Of a stretch of DNA of 64,000 bases, positions 33,430 through 43,004 are shown piece after piece. The stretch comes from Armatimonadota bacterium (lineage in GTDB: Bacteria > Armatimonadota > Zipacnadia > Zipacnadales > JABUFB01). Position numbers and translations under genes: made by a program. Under the pieces are notes generated by a model. That model ran no database searches and had not been told where the DNA came from. It saw only the letters and a list, made by a program, of their open reading frames with translations. Position 1 is the stretch's first letter, and every line of letters begins with the position of its first letter. Where the stretch lies: positions 55,101-119,100 of the forward strand of contig JABUFB010000018.1 in assembly GCA_013314775.1 (NCBI GenBank), given 5' to 3'.

Positions 33430-34942
33430 AGACGGGTATCAGAATGCCGCTGGCCCGGCACAGGCCGCCATCGGGGCGCTGTTTGCACTGATCGGCCTGC
33501 TTTCGGTCATTCCATGTGCAGCGCTGGATTCGGCGGTGCTCATCCGTGAGCTTCACTTTCCCGCCATCAGCCTGGACCTGGATGTGAGCTTTCCGATCCG
33601 AGACCTGCGCATTCCTCCGAGCAAGGATCCGCAAGCAGACATCGAGGCCCTGAACAAACGACTCGAGACTGAGGATTCGCCAGAGATGCACCTGGAGCTT
33701 GCCCGGCTGCTCCTGTGGACCGGACAGTATGAACTGGCGGTGGTGCATTACCGAGTGGCTACCGACGGCTACATGAAGCTCCTGGAGAAGGACCCGAAGA
33801 ACGCAAAGGCCCACCACCAGCTGGCCGAGGTGCTTATCGCGCTTGGCGAGGATGAGGACGCGGCGGCCCACATTGAGGAAGCGTTCGTCTATGACGACAA
33901 GCTCTGGCAGGCCCACGAACTGGCTTCGTATCTGCACGCCAAGAACGGTGTCCACGCGCATGACGCCGGCCTTCGGTGGCTGATGGAAAGCCATTTCGCG
34001 GCGGCAGAGAGCGAGGGTCTTCGGGCCGTCGAGCTTGCCCCCACTGAGCCGCTGGCCCACGTGGCGCTCTTCCTGTCCAAGTGGCTGCCCCTGCTTATCG
34101 CCCTGCGTGACGACCCGCTCTCCGGCCTCAAACGCATCGCGGAGTTCGAGGAAGTGAGTGAGCTTCTTCTGCGCGCGGCAAATCTCGCGCCGCACTATCC
34201 GCGCCTTCGCCAGCATGCCGTCTCCTGCAAGCTCGCGCCGTTCTTCGCGGCCCAGATGGTGAAAGGGATTTCCGACCCGATCTGGCCCACTCTGGACGAG
34301 ACACAGAAGCGCCTGCTCACTTCCTGCCGGGACGAATACATGCAGCTCGTGCAGGCTGCGCCCGAACTCAAGGCGCGGGTGCTCCTGTTCGCGGGGATCG
34401 CCGAGTTCATGATGGATAACCGTAAGGCCATGTACCAGCGTTTTCGGGAAGCCGCAGATGCCGACCCCCAAGACTCGGCGAGCCTGCAGACCATGGTGGG
34501 CTTTCTCGTACATGAGAAAAAGTGGCCCGAAGCGCTGCAGGCCGCGGAAGAGCTGATGCAGCGCAGCCCTTCGGGGGAGGCCTACACCTGGCTGGGGCGG
34601 ATCTACGGCGAGCAGGAGAAATGGAAACAGGCGGAAGAAGCTTTCCGGGTGGCGCTCAGCTATGAGGACGTGCGGGGAATTGCCAACCTGGGCCTGGGGA
34701 TCGTTCTGCTGAAAAGCGGCGCAGACCCCAGCGCCGCTGTTCCCGTACTGCGCGCCGCCGCTGAGGAGCTTCCGGGCGAACCGGAAGTGGCCCTTGCGTG
34801 GGGAGTCGCGCAGGCCCTGACGGGCCAAGAGGAGAAAGGAGCTCAGTGCGTTGCCCGAGCTCTTGCACTGCTGCCGCCCAGTCCGGGGCGGCAGGCCCTC
34901 GCAGAGCAGTTCGGTCTGAAGATCGACGCACGGCAGCCGTAA
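33386..34942 (+). CDS. Exported or membrane-anchored TPR protein
   Basis: A 518-residue protein. A hydrophobic segment (AAIGALFALIGLLSVIPCAA) at about residues 28-47 is a signal or anchor. After a beta-rich stretch, tetratricopeptide repeats follow from about residue 95 (LARLLLWTGQYELAV, LAEVLIALGEDEDAA) to the end, with loop breaks. The start at 33386 is an ATG-ATG pair inside the end of the upstream gene (44-bp overlap) with GAGGAC upstream; a later start cannot be excluded. It probably scaffolds an envelope or transport complex, but its partner is not evident. Confidence 0.75.
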   Translation: MMQSGKVPRLAAGYRDGYQNAAGPAQAAIGALFALIGLLSVIPCAALDSAVLIRELHFPAISLDLDVSFPIRDLRIPPSKDPQADIEALNKRLETEDSPEMHLELARLLLWTGQYELAVVHYRVATDGYMKLLEKDPKNAKAHHQLAEVLIALGEDEDAAAHIEEAFVYDDKLWQAHELASYLHAKNGVHAHDAGLRWLMESHFAAAESEGLRAVELAPTEPLAHVALFLSKWLPLLIALRDDPLSGLKRIAEFEEVSELLLRAANLAPHYPRLRQHAVSCKLAPFFAAQMVKGISDPIWPTLDETQKRLLTSCRDEYMQLVQAAPELKARVLLFAGIAEFMMDNRKAMYQRFREAADADPQDSASLQTMVGFLVHEKKWPEALQAAEELMQRSPSGEAYTWLGRIYGEQEKWKQAEEAFRVALSYEDVRGIANLGLGIVLLKSGADPSAAVPVLRAAAEELPGEPEVALAWGVAQALTGQEEKGAQCVARALALLPPSPGRQALAEQFGLKIDARQP

Positions 34943-34966
34943 CCATGGCGGGAAGGGAGCCTATCC

Positions 34967-36484
34967 GTGGAACTCGTCGCAAAAGCGGTCGTCGTTGTCC
35001 TGTATATCGCTGCAATGATTATGATCGGCTACTGGTCCATGCGTCGTACCCAGAACGTGGGGGACTTCTTCATCGGGGGGCGCACCATCGGTCCGTGGAT
35101 TTCGGCCATGGCGTACGGGACCACGTATTTCTCCGCAGTCCTGTTTGTGGGTTTCGCCGGCAAGCTCGGATGGGGCTTCGGCCTCAATGTTCTCTGGATT
35201 GCCCTCGGCAACGCAGTCATTGGTACGTGGTTAGCATGGAAGATGCTGGCAATCCCGACCCGCGAAATGACCGAACGTCTCGACGCCATTACCATGCCCG
35301 AGTTCCTGGCGGCGCGCTATGGCCTCGGCTGGCTCAAGGCTCTGAGCGCCCTGGTCATCTTCATCTTTCTCGTGCCTTATAGCGCCTCTGTGTACACGGG
35401 GCTGGCTCACCTGTTCGAGGTGAACCTGGGGATCGACTACCTGCAGGCGGTCATCTTCATGGCGGCGCTGACTGGCGTTTACCTGGTGATGGGCGGATAC
35501 TTCGCGGTCACCACCACTGACTTCATCCAGGGCTTGTTGCAGGTCTTCGGGGTCATTCTGATGATCCTGCTTCTCGCAGGGGCCACGGGCAAAGGTGTCA
35601 TCGGCGCCGCAGTGGATGTGGCCGGCCCGGACGCCGCTCCCGGTCTGGCCCCCAGGCCCGATGCTCTGTTTCCCGGATGGCTGATGCTTGCAAGCCTGGT
35701 GTTCATGACCAGCGTAGGTCCCTTCGGCCTGCCTCAGATGGTGCAGAAGTTCTACTCCATCAAGAGCCGCGATGTGGTGAAGCGCGGGATGCTGGTCGCC
35801 ACGGTTTTCTCGACGCTCATCGCCTTCGGTGCGTACTACTGCGGGGCGCTGTCCCACCATTTCTTCACCGGGCCGGACCTGCCCCAGGGACCGAATGGCC
35901 CCGATTTCGACAAGATCGTGCCCCAGATGCTCACGGAGCACACGCCCGGCTGGTTCTCGGTCATCATCCTGCTGGTGGTGCTTGCCGCATCGATGTCCAC
36001 CCTGGCGTCGCTGGTTCTGGTATCCAGCGCCGCAATTGCGGTGGACCTTGCTGGAGCCCGCAATCGTCGCGACAAGAGCAGCAGACAGGGGCTCACCTTG
36101 CTGCGCGTGCTTTGCGGGACTTTCATCGCACTTTCAGTCATCATCGCTGCCACAAAGCCCGCGGGCATCGTCACCCTCATGTCCATGTCCTGGGGAGCAC
36201 TGGCGGGCGCTTTCATAGGCCCGTATGTCTGGGGTCTGTACTGCCGAAGGATAACTGCCGCCGGCGCGGCCGCCGGCTTCTTGTGCGGGCTTGGCGCAGC
36301 TGTGGCTTTGTATTTCGCGTGGGGCGCAGCGAACTCGCCGGTGGCGGCGGCCGTGGCCATCGTCGTCTCCCTGGTCGCCACGCCGGTGGTCAGCCTGGTC
36401 TCGCCGCAGTTGCCCGCTGATCGCATCGCACAGGCCTTCGGGGATGAAGCGGGACCAGCCGTGGCCGAGACCGCAGGAGAGTAG
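34967..36484 (+). CDS. Sodium:solute symporter
   Basis: A 505-residue SSS-family transporter with about 13 membrane segments. The family-typical start (DFFIGGRTIGPWISAMAYGTTYFSA) and a KFYSIKSRDVVKRGML loop are present. Members take up sugars, amino acids, nucleosides or iodide with sodium; substrate is unknown here, but the Gfo/Idh gene 5 bp downstream suggests a sugar. The GTG start follows AGGGAGCCTATCC. Confidence 0.93.
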   Translation: MELVAKAVVVVLYIAAMIMIGYWSMRRTQNVGDFFIGGRTIGPWISAMAYGTTYFSAVLFVGFAGKLGWGFGLNVLWIALGNAVIGTWLAWKMLAIPTREMTERLDAITMPEFLAARYGLGWLKALSALVIFIFLVPYSASVYTGLAHLFEVNLGIDYLQAVIFMAALTGVYLVMGGYFAVTTTDFIQGLLQVFGVILMILLLAGATGKGVIGAAVDVAGPDAAPGLAPRPDALFPGWLMLASLVFMTSVGPFGLPQMVQKFYSIKSRDVVKRGMLVATVFSTLIAFGAYYCGALSHHFFTGPDLPQGPNGPDFDKIVPQMLTEHTPGWFSVIILLVVLAASMSTLASLVLVSSAAIAVDLAGARNRRDKSSRQGLTLLRVLCGTFIALSVIIAATKPAGIVTLMSMSWGALAGAFIGPYVWGLYCRRITAAGAAAGFLCGLGAAVALYFAWGAANSPVAAAVAIVVSLVATPVVSLVSPQLPADRIAQAFGDEAGPAVAETAGE

Positions 36485-36489
36485 ATGCC

Positions 36490-37491
36490 ATGAAACTCGC
36501 GATCGTCGGCTTCCGCCACGGACACGTGGGCTCCATTTACGCAAAGGCGCGGGAACTGGACTTTGTGGATATCGTCGCGTGCGTGGAAGAAGACCCAGCT
36601 GCCCGGGAGGCTATCCCCCGGGAGCTTGGGGTGGAACTCACCCACGAGAGCTTCGATGAGGTCCTGGACAGTGTGGACTTCGACGCCCTGGCCTGCGTCG
36701 ACTATTACGCCAAACGCGGGCCAACCGTGATCAAGGCCCTGCAGGCCGGGAAGCACTGTATCACTGACAAGCCTCTGTGCATCCGGGAAGAGGAGCTGCG
36801 GCAGATCGCCCAGCTATCCCGGGACAAGGGTCTTGTTGTGCAAGTTGACCTCACCATGCGCTACTCTGCGGCCTCTCGTACTGTCAAAAGGATCATGTCC
36901 GAGGGCGTCATCGGCGAGTTGGCCTCGGCAACGGTGTTCGGCCAGCACCCGCTGAGCTGGGGTACCCGCCCGGGGTGGTACTTCGAGCCAGGCAAGCACG
37001 GTGGAACGATCAACGACATCATGATCCACGGCATCGACATGTTCCGGTGGATCACAGGCCGGGAGTTCGAGCGGGTTATTGCCGCCCGCGCGTCGGCGGT
37101 GCCGGATTCGCCCGCGCCCGGTTTCTTCCAGCAGAGCGCCCAGTGCTGGATGGAGCTTGAGGGTGGCGCGAGTGTATTCGGGGATGCTTCATACCTGGTG
37201 CCCGCCGGACATCATGCGCCCTGGCGCTTCTTCCTGTGGGGCAGCCAGGGCACGCTTGAATATGAATCCGGCAGAGGCCTGATAGTGGAACGAGCGGGCG
37301 AGCCTCGCCTGGAAGTGCCCGTGGATGACCTGCCGCCGCTGGACCCATTTGAAGATTTCGCACGGCAGGTGGAGTTCGGCGAGCCGGCCTTCCTGGATCG
37401 CGAGGAGTGCCTGCGTTCCACGCTGGCAGCACTCACAGCGCAGAAGGCGGCGGACACGGGTGAACGCGACGTGCCGGTGGGCAAGATCTGA
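36490..37491 (+). CDS. Gfo/Idh/MocA-family oxidoreductase, second copy
   Basis: A 333-residue oxidoreductase. The N terminus LAIVGFRHGHVGSIY is a variant dinucleotide-binding loop, ITDKPLCIREEEL carries the catalytic Lys, and HGIDMFRWITG matches the C-terminal family helix. It starts 5 bp after the symporter gene and is probably in one transcript with it. It may oxidise the sugar that the symporter imports; this is inferred from context. Confidence 0.9.
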   Translation: MKLAIVGFRHGHVGSIYAKARELDFVDIVACVEEDPAAREAIPRELGVELTHESFDEVLDSVDFDALACVDYYAKRGPTVIKALQAGKHCITDKPLCIREEELRQIAQLSRDKGLVVQVDLTMRYSAASRTVKRIMSEGVIGELASATVFGQHPLSWGTRPGWYFEPGKHGGTINDIMIHGIDMFRWITGREFERVIAARASAVPDSPAPGFFQQSAQCWMELEGGASVFGDASYLVPAGHHAPWRFFLWGSQGTLEYESGRGLIVERAGEPRLEVPVDDLPPLDPFEDFARQVEFGEPAFLDREECLRSTLAALTAQKAADTGERDVPVGKI

Positions 37492-37595
37492 CACAGATAG
37501 AACCCTGGCGGCTACCGCGACGTTCTGTCTTGGAAAGCCGCCTGCAGAGCCATCCTCAGCGACACGCGGGGCGGCGTTCGGGTGCCCGCCTCGCG

Positions 37596-37623
37596 TTGAC
37601 AGGGGATTCTGGTTTGCTATACA
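37596..37623 (+). promoter_or_regulatory. Sigma70-type promoter of the TPR/PQQ cluster
   Basis: TTGACA (37596-37601), a 16-base spacer and TATACA (37618-37623); an alternative -10 is TACAAT (37620-37625). It lies about 50 bp before the ATG at 37673 and after the Gfo/Idh stop. Confidence 0.65.
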
Positions 37624-37672
37624 ATGCCTGCGCCCGGCGATTCCAGTTGAGTATTCAAAGGGGAGCTGTCCG

Positions 37673-39994
37673 ATGACGGGGACTTGGCGCCTCGTTGTCG
37701 TGGCCACGGCGGCTCTGTACGTTCTGCTGCCGGGCCCTTCGGCGATTGCTCAGGACGACGCAGATAGTTTCGTGGCAGGCATCGAAGCCTATCAGCGGGG
37801 TGAGTACGACCGGGCGATCGACGACCTTTCCGCAGTCGTCGAAGCCCACCCCGACTGGGAGGCAGCCTGGTATTACTTGGGTCTGGCCAGATTCCAATAC
37901 GTTCACCTGAACCTCGCAGGGCCTGGCGACACGGGTGAACGCGACTACTCCGGGGCCATTGAGGCTCTGGAGAAGGCCGCGGCCATTGCCCCGTCGCGAC
38001 CCGGGACGGCCCTGCATCTGGGCCGCATCTACGAGGCACAGGGGAAGCTGGCGAAGGCCAAGGAGTACTACAGGCAGGAACTCTCCCTCAAGAACCTCAA
38101 GGACCGCAACGCCGTGCATGTCGCCTTGGCCCGTGTTGCCTACGCCGCCGGGGAGTACCAGGACACAATTGCTCTCACCCGCCGGGTGGTCCTCGAAGAG
38201 CCGTATTATGTGGAGGCCCGGTATTATCTCGGCCAGGCTCTGACGGCTACCGGTGAATATCAGGAAGCCATAGAAACCCTCAAGTACGCGCGCGAGACCC
38301 TGGAGAACTGGCGGGACAAGGTTTTCCACCTCTTGCGCATCCACTATCAGGTCACCGACCCCGATGACCCCATGCGGGCTTCCGACATCCTGGAAGCCTG
38401 GGACCAGTTGCGTAAGGAACTATGGGAGCTTCGCGGCGCCAAGGCCCGCCCGCGCACGGATACTGACCGGGAGACGCTGGAACAGGTCAGCGAGAAGTAC
38501 GCGCGGGCCCAGGAGTTCGCCCTGGACCTGCACATGTGGCCCGAGCTCAACAAAGCATTGGGCGACGCGTACGCCGGCCTGAAGGACTGGGCCGCCATGC
38601 GCAACAGCTACCGGCATGCCATGAGGCCGCAGGAGGGCGAAGGTTCTCTTGACGATGCCGACGCCTGGGCTCGCATCGGAAGGGGCTACTTCCTGCACGG
38701 CAAAGAGATCTTCGAGCAGGACGGCCTTCTGCTTTCTGCCATTTTCCAGTGGTACGCCGCAGAGGGTGACAAGCTGCCGCCCCCGTCGAGCTACAACCAG
38801 CAGCAGGCCCAGGGAACCCGGGGATTTGGGGGCTTCGGCACGGCCGGCCTGACCACTGCAACACAGCAGTCCCAGGATCCAAAGGACCGACTGGACGGTT
38901 ACGCTCGGGCACTGTACGTGCTGGGCATCCCGAAGGACGCGAAACTGCGGGAAATGCAGGCGCCGCCGCAGCCCGATCCGCTGGTAGCGCGCATCTTCGA
39001 CGGCCTGGGGCAGATCTATCTCTATCAGGCCAGTACCTACGCGACCGACAAGGAACGCGGCATCGAGTCGCACACGTTTGAGGAGGCCGCCGAGGCCTTC
39101 GACAAGGCGCTCCTTTACATGCCCACGTATGTTCCGGCCATGCTTCACAAAGCACAGGCCTGGATCAGCCACGGCGAGACCCTCACCGACCCGGCTGAGA
39201 AGCTTGACATGTACGCCCAGGCCCGCGACCTCCTGGAACAGGAAGCCATCGCCCTCGAACCGGAGAACGGAGAGCTCTGGTCCGAGCTCTCCCGGGCCTA
39301 TCTCGGATTGGACGAACTTGACAAAGCTGATCAGGCGGCGCGCAAAGCTCTCGCCATCAATAAAGACGACGTGACGGCGCTGAATGTGTCGGGGTTGGTG
39401 AAGTACTACCGCAACAAGCTAGTGGCTGCGGTCAACGACTTCGCCACTGCCATCGAGACCGCACCCAAGGACTACCGCTCATACCTGAACCTGGGGAACG
39501 CCCTGTTCGCGCTCCAATCCTGGGGCCGGGCCGAGGGCGAGTATGTGCGGGCCCTTGAGCTTCTGCCCAAATCCTCGGTTGCGAATACCACCAGCCAGCG
39601 GCCGTACGTGCTGTATCTCATCGGCCGCGCGCGGCATGAGCGCAAGGCGTACGAGAAGACCATCGAGATTCTCAATGAGGCCCTCGAGCTGCGCACAGAT
39701 TTCGCCGACGCTTACCGCCTGCTGGCCGCTTCCTATGCAGGGCTGGAGCAGTGGGCGGCGTCGGAGGAAGCGCTGAAAGCGGCTCTGAAGAACGCTCCCA
39801 AGGCCGACGCGGTGACTCTGGCGAATATACACGCCCAGTTGGCGCAGGTGTACGAAGTCCAGGGGCGGTTCCACGAGGCCTCGGCCGAGTATCGCATTGC
39901 TTTGGCGAAGGATCCGGACAATATCGCGGCCAAGTACGGTCTCCAGCGCCTGCTGGTACAGGAGAAGCGTGAGCCCGCGGGAGCCGGATCGTGA
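37673..39994 (+). CDS. Exported TPR-repeat protein with GFGGFG insert
   Basis: A 773-residue protein with a signal peptide (residues 1-26, ending SAIAQ). Tetratricopeptide repeats begin at about residue 35 (GIEAYQRGEYDRAI) and continue in two blocks, about 35-330 and 400-770. Between them a low-complexity loop, including RGFGGFGTAG, was found near residue 385. TPRs usually bind protein partners; this should be periplasmic or extracellular. The ATG follows GGGGAGCTGTCCG. A PQQ-like gene follows after 80 bp, and a small membrane protein after that. Confidence 0.8.
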   Translation: MTGTWRLVVVATAALYVLLPGPSAIAQDDADSFVAGIEAYQRGEYDRAIDDLSAVVEAHPDWEAAWYYLGLARFQYVHLNLAGPGDTGERDYSGAIEALEKAAAIAPSRPGTALHLGRIYEAQGKLAKAKEYYRQELSLKNLKDRNAVHVALARVAYAAGEYQDTIALTRRVVLEEPYYVEARYYLGQALTATGEYQEAIETLKYARETLENWRDKVFHLLRIHYQVTDPDDPMRASDILEAWDQLRKELWELRGAKARPRTDTDRETLEQVSEKYARAQEFALDLHMWPELNKALGDAYAGLKDWAAMRNSYRHAMRPQEGEGSLDDADAWARIGRGYFLHGKEIFEQDGLLLSAIFQWYAAEGDKLPPPSSYNQQQAQGTRGFGGFGTAGLTTATQQSQDPKDRLDGYARALYVLGIPKDAKLREMQAPPQPDPLVARIFDGLGQIYLYQASTYATDKERGIESHTFEEAAEAFDKALLYMPTYVPAMLHKAQAWISHGETLTDPAEKLDMYAQARDLLEQEAIALEPENGELWSELSRAYLGLDELDKADQAARKALAINKDDVTALNVSGLVKYYRNKLVAAVNDFATAIETAPKDYRSYLNLGNALFALQSWGRAEGEYVRALELLPKSSVANTTSQRPYVLYLIGRARHERKAYEKTIEILNEALELRTDFADAYRLLAASYAGLEQWAASEEALKAALKNAPKADAVTLANIHAQLAQVYEVQGRFHEASAEYRIALAKDPDNIAAKYGLQRLLVQEKREPAGAGS

Positions 39995-40074
39995 GCAGGC
40001 GCTACCGGCAGGCGCAGGGCCGATCTCGGCACCCTCGTACCGACCTGCAGGCAAATGGCCAGGAGGCATCTTAG

Positions 40075-42354
40075 ATGCGGGTTACAGTCGGTTTGCTGGC
40101 ACTGGCGGTCTTCGCCGTTCTCACAGGACCGGCACTGGCCCAGAGCCGTGTGACCGGCGCCGCGCCGGCCGGGCCCGATTCCATGTTCCTGGGTGACCCC
40201 AGCCACAGCGGCGGCTCCCCAGCGCAGCTCACCGTGCCGCTCGTTCTCAGCTGGAAACACACGGTTGAGCCGAATACGGACAACGTCGAGCACGTAGTGG
40301 CCTCTCCGGCCTACGACGACGATACGGTCTACTTCTTCGTCGGCAATAACATGTATGCTGTCTGGAAGGACAGCGGGGCGAAAAAATGGGATGCGCCCCT
40401 CGCTCTGCCGGACCGTGTGGATTCCACCCCTTTGATCAAAGACGGTGTCGCGGTATTCGGATGCCGCAACGGCATTGTGTACTTTGTTGAGCTCGGCGCA
40501 AAGAGTGGGAGTTTTGCGGGTGAGTTCAACATCGCCCGCGAGCACACGAAGCTCCCGAAGTCCCCCGAAGAGCAGGCGATCCCGCCGCGCGTGCAGTCTT
40601 CACCGCTCTATCATGATGGGAAGGTGTACTTCGGCGCCAGTGACGGTTGGGTATACGCACTGGACATGGCATCCCAGAAAAAGATCTGGGACTTCCGCAC
40701 CAAAGGGCCCATCGTCTCCTCCCCCGCATACTGGAATCGCGGCGTCTATGTGGCCTCCCTGGACGGCAGCGTGTACGGTCTGAGTGAGGACACCGGCAAG
40801 CTCGTCTGGCAGACGACCCTCGAGAACAAGGACCTCCTTGTCTCTCCTGTTATCACCCGGAGCAAGGTCTTCGCCGCCGCGGGCAAGCACCTGTACGCCT
40901 GTGACCACGGGCGCAACGGGTACGTGCGGATGCGATTCGAGGCGAAGGGCAATATCGTTGGCACGCCAACCGTTGCCGGTAACGCCATCATCTTCGGCGA
41001 CAGCGAGGACAAGCTGTATGCCCTGGACATCCGGGCCACCGGGAATATCTCCTACCACGATGTGAACAGTGAATACATCCTTTGGCAGTTGCCGCCGGAG
41101 GAGAGCGACGGACAGGGAGCGGAGAAGCCTGCGGTACCCACGGATGGATTTCAGCAGCCTGTGAAAAGCACGCCCTTGGTCGCCGGGGATGCGGTGATCT
41201 ATCGCTCCGGCCCGCGCCAGATCAACGCAGTCAGCATCGAAGACGGCTCCACGCTCTGGCACTACCAGTTGGCCGAACTGGCCGGGCAGGAAACGACAGA
41301 GGACCAGGCGGCGGCGGCACTGGCTCAGGTCACAGAAGCGGCACGACTGTCCGCGATGGCGGGAACAGGGACTACGGCGGGCGCGGGTGGGTTCGGCGGG
41401 TTCGGAGGCCGCACGGGCGGGACTTCTCGCTTCAGCCGGGGCGGGCTCACCAGATCGGGCTTTGGCGCCGCCGGGGGGTACTACTACGACGAGTATGGAC
41501 GCGCCGTCGCCCCCACTCTCGTGTTTGAGTATGAGGTGCAGGCATCGCCCGTCGCTGACGGTGACAACCTGTACGTCCTCGGGAACGACCGCGCGCTCTA
41601 CGCCTTCAGCCAGAAAGCGGCCGACGCAGTGGGGCCGGAACTTGAAGAGGCCGAGATTGAGGTCCCGGGCGCCGGCGAGCAGCGCACCCAGCAGAATCTC
41701 GCCCTGTACGTCGGAGTCGATGAGATCAAGCCGGAGACCGAAAAACCCAAGATCCGCGGCGCACTTCCGGTCTACGTCCGCATGGTTGCCTATGACGCTG
41801 GTTCCGGCATTGACCCGCAGACCATCAGCGCGTCGCTGGTGAGCGGCGATGAGGATGTGCGCTGGGAAGTGGCATACGACGCCGCTGGCGCCTACCTCTG
41901 GCTTATCTGCGAGCAGTACCGCGGTAGCCGGTCACGCAACATGCCGGATGGCGACTATGTTGTCGCTGTCTCGGTAAGCGACTGGATGGGCAATGAGTCT
42001 ACCCGCCACTTCGCATTCACCGTGGACCGCAAGCTCCCCGCAGCACCGGCGCCCACTGCCGGTGGGTTCCAGCGGGGAGGTTTCGGAGCACCGGGCGGTG
42101 GGATGCCCGGTGGAATGCCGGGCATGATGCCGGGTGGAATGCCTGAACCCATCCCCGGAATGCCTGGCATGATGCCAGGAGGAATGCCTGAACCCATCCC
42201 CGGAATGCCTGGCGGAATGCCCGTAATGCCCGGCGGAATGCCTGGAATGCCTGGCGGGATGCCTGGAATGCCTGGCGGGATGCCTGGAATGCCTGGCGGG
42301 ATGCCTGGAATGCCCGGCGGGATGTCTGGAATGCCGGGTCTGCCGGGAATGTAG
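40075..42354 (+). CDS. Exported PQQ-like beta-propeller protein with C-terminal GMPGMPG repeats
   Basis: A 759-residue protein. A signal peptide (1-22, ending ALAQ) is followed by PQQ-like repeats from about residue 60 ([34 protein letters not shown] and similar) forming a propeller. A glycine-rich insert with GGFGGFGG lies near residue 440. An Ig-like region follows (about 545-660), then about 75 residues of Met-Pro-Gly repeats to the end. The Trp-docking pattern is like BamB and PQQ-dependent enzymes, but no cofactor-binding site could be established. Ribosome binding site: GGAGG before ATG. Envelope scaffold is likely. Confidence 0.82.
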   Translation: MRVTVGLLALAVFAVLTGPALAQSRVTGAAPAGPDSMFLGDPSHSGGSPAQLTVPLVLSWKHTVEPNTDNVEHVVASPAYDDDTVYFFVGNNMYAVWKDSGAKKWDAPLALPDRVDSTPLIKDGVAVFGCRNGIVYFVELGAKSGSFAGEFNIAREHTKLPKSPEEQAIPPRVQSSPLYHDGKVYFGASDGWVYALDMASQKKIWDFRTKGPIVSSPAYWNRGVYVASLDGSVYGLSEDTGKLVWQTTLENKDLLVSPVITRSKVFAAAGKHLYACDHGRNGYVRMRFEAKGNIVGTPTVAGNAIIFGDSEDKLYALDIRATGNISYHDVNSEYILWQLPPEESDGQGAEKPAVPTDGFQQPVKSTPLVAGDAVIYRSGPRQINAVSIEDGSTLWHYQLAELAGQETTEDQAAAALAQVTEAARLSAMAGTGTTAGAGGFGGFGGRTGGTSRFSRGGLTRSGFGAAGGYYYDEYGRAVAPTLVFEYEVQASPVADGDNLYVLGNDRALYAFSQKAADAVGPELEEAEIEVPGAGEQRTQQNLALYVGVDEIKPETEKPKIRGALPVYVRMVAYDAGSGIDPQTISASLVSGDEDVRWEVAYDAAGAYLWLICEQYRGSRSRNMPDGDYVVAVSVSDWMGNESTRHFAFTVDRKLPAAPAPTAGGFQRGGFGAPGGGMPGGMPGMMPGGMPEPIPGMPGMMPGGMPEPIPGMPGGMPVMPGGMPGMPGGMPGMPGGMPGMPGGMPGMPGGMSGMPGLPGM
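42100..42351 (+). repeat. Coding GMPGMPG tandem repeat at the end of the PQQ-like gene
   Basis: Two near-identical 45-bp units ([19 protein letters not shown]) are followed by several 21-bp units encoding GMPGMPG. The frame is open to the stop codon. Confidence 0.9.
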
Positions 42355-42407
42355 CGGCACAGCACGTCTGACCGCGCTCACGAGAGCGTTTTTCTGGAGG
42401 TTTCACG

Positions 42408-42905
42408 GTGGTCAAGTCCATCATTATGGTAGCCCTGCTGCTTGCAGGATTCTGCTACTGTGCCGCCTTCCTCATGTGGAACTCGGCACTGACCACCGAT
42501 GTGGTGGTTTGGAATGTGGCCACCCCTCAGTATTGGTTGCCCGACGTTCCCATCGGCTTCCTGCCCGTAGTCGGCACGATGATCGGCGCAGTCATAATGG
42601 CCGTCGCCGCGTGGGCGCCGTGGGCCAGCCAGCGTGCGGCTGCACGTGCGGCCAATGCGAAGCTGGCCAAGGCAATCGAGAAGTTCAATGAGCTCAAGCA
42701 GCGACTGGCCGCGCGCGACCGCATGATCGAGGAACTCGAGGCTCAGGTCCTCCTGCTCCAGGAGCAGATTGAGGCAGAACGGCCGGCGGCAGTCGCAGCG
42801 GCTCCGGCGGCTGTGGACGTGGATGATGAAGACGAGGAAGACATCATTCTTCCGGATCCGCTGGAACTTGATGCGGACACGGAACAAAGCGAACAGGGCG
42901 TCTGA
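42408..42905 (+). CDS. Small two-TM membrane protein with coiled coil and acidic tail
   Basis: A 165-residue protein. Two membrane segments (residues about 4-25 and 48-70) are followed by a charged coiled coil (about 75-125, KLAKAIEKFNELKQRL) and an acidic tail (DVDDEDEED). It resembles LapA/DUF1049-like proteins in layout only. The GTG start follows GGAGGTTTCACG. It is the last gene of the TPR/PQQ cluster, 53 bp after the PQQ gene, and is followed by a strong terminator. Function unknown. Confidence 0.75.
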   Translation: MVKSIIMVALLLAGFCYCAAFLMWNSALTTDVVVWNVATPQYWLPDVPIGFLPVVGTMIGAVIMAVAAWAPWASQRAAARAANAKLAKAIEKFNELKQRLAARDRMIEELEAQVLLLQEQIEAERPAAVAAAPAAVDVDDEDEEDIILPDPLELDADTEQSEQGV

Positions 42906-42943
42906 GGCACGGTTCCCGGGCCCAGCCAGATAATACCGAGCGA

Positions 42944-42974
42944 CAAGAGGGGTCTCCCTCTTGCCGTCTTTTTT
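42944..42974 (+). terminator. Rho-independent terminator closing the TPR/PQQ cluster
   Basis: CAAGAGGG/CCCTCTTG stem with loop GTCT, followed by CCGTCTTTTTT. It lies 38 bp past the stop of the small membrane protein and before dprA. Confidence 0.88.
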
Positions 42975-43004
42975 CCGCATGTGATTTCGGGGGGCAGCGC
43001 GTAA

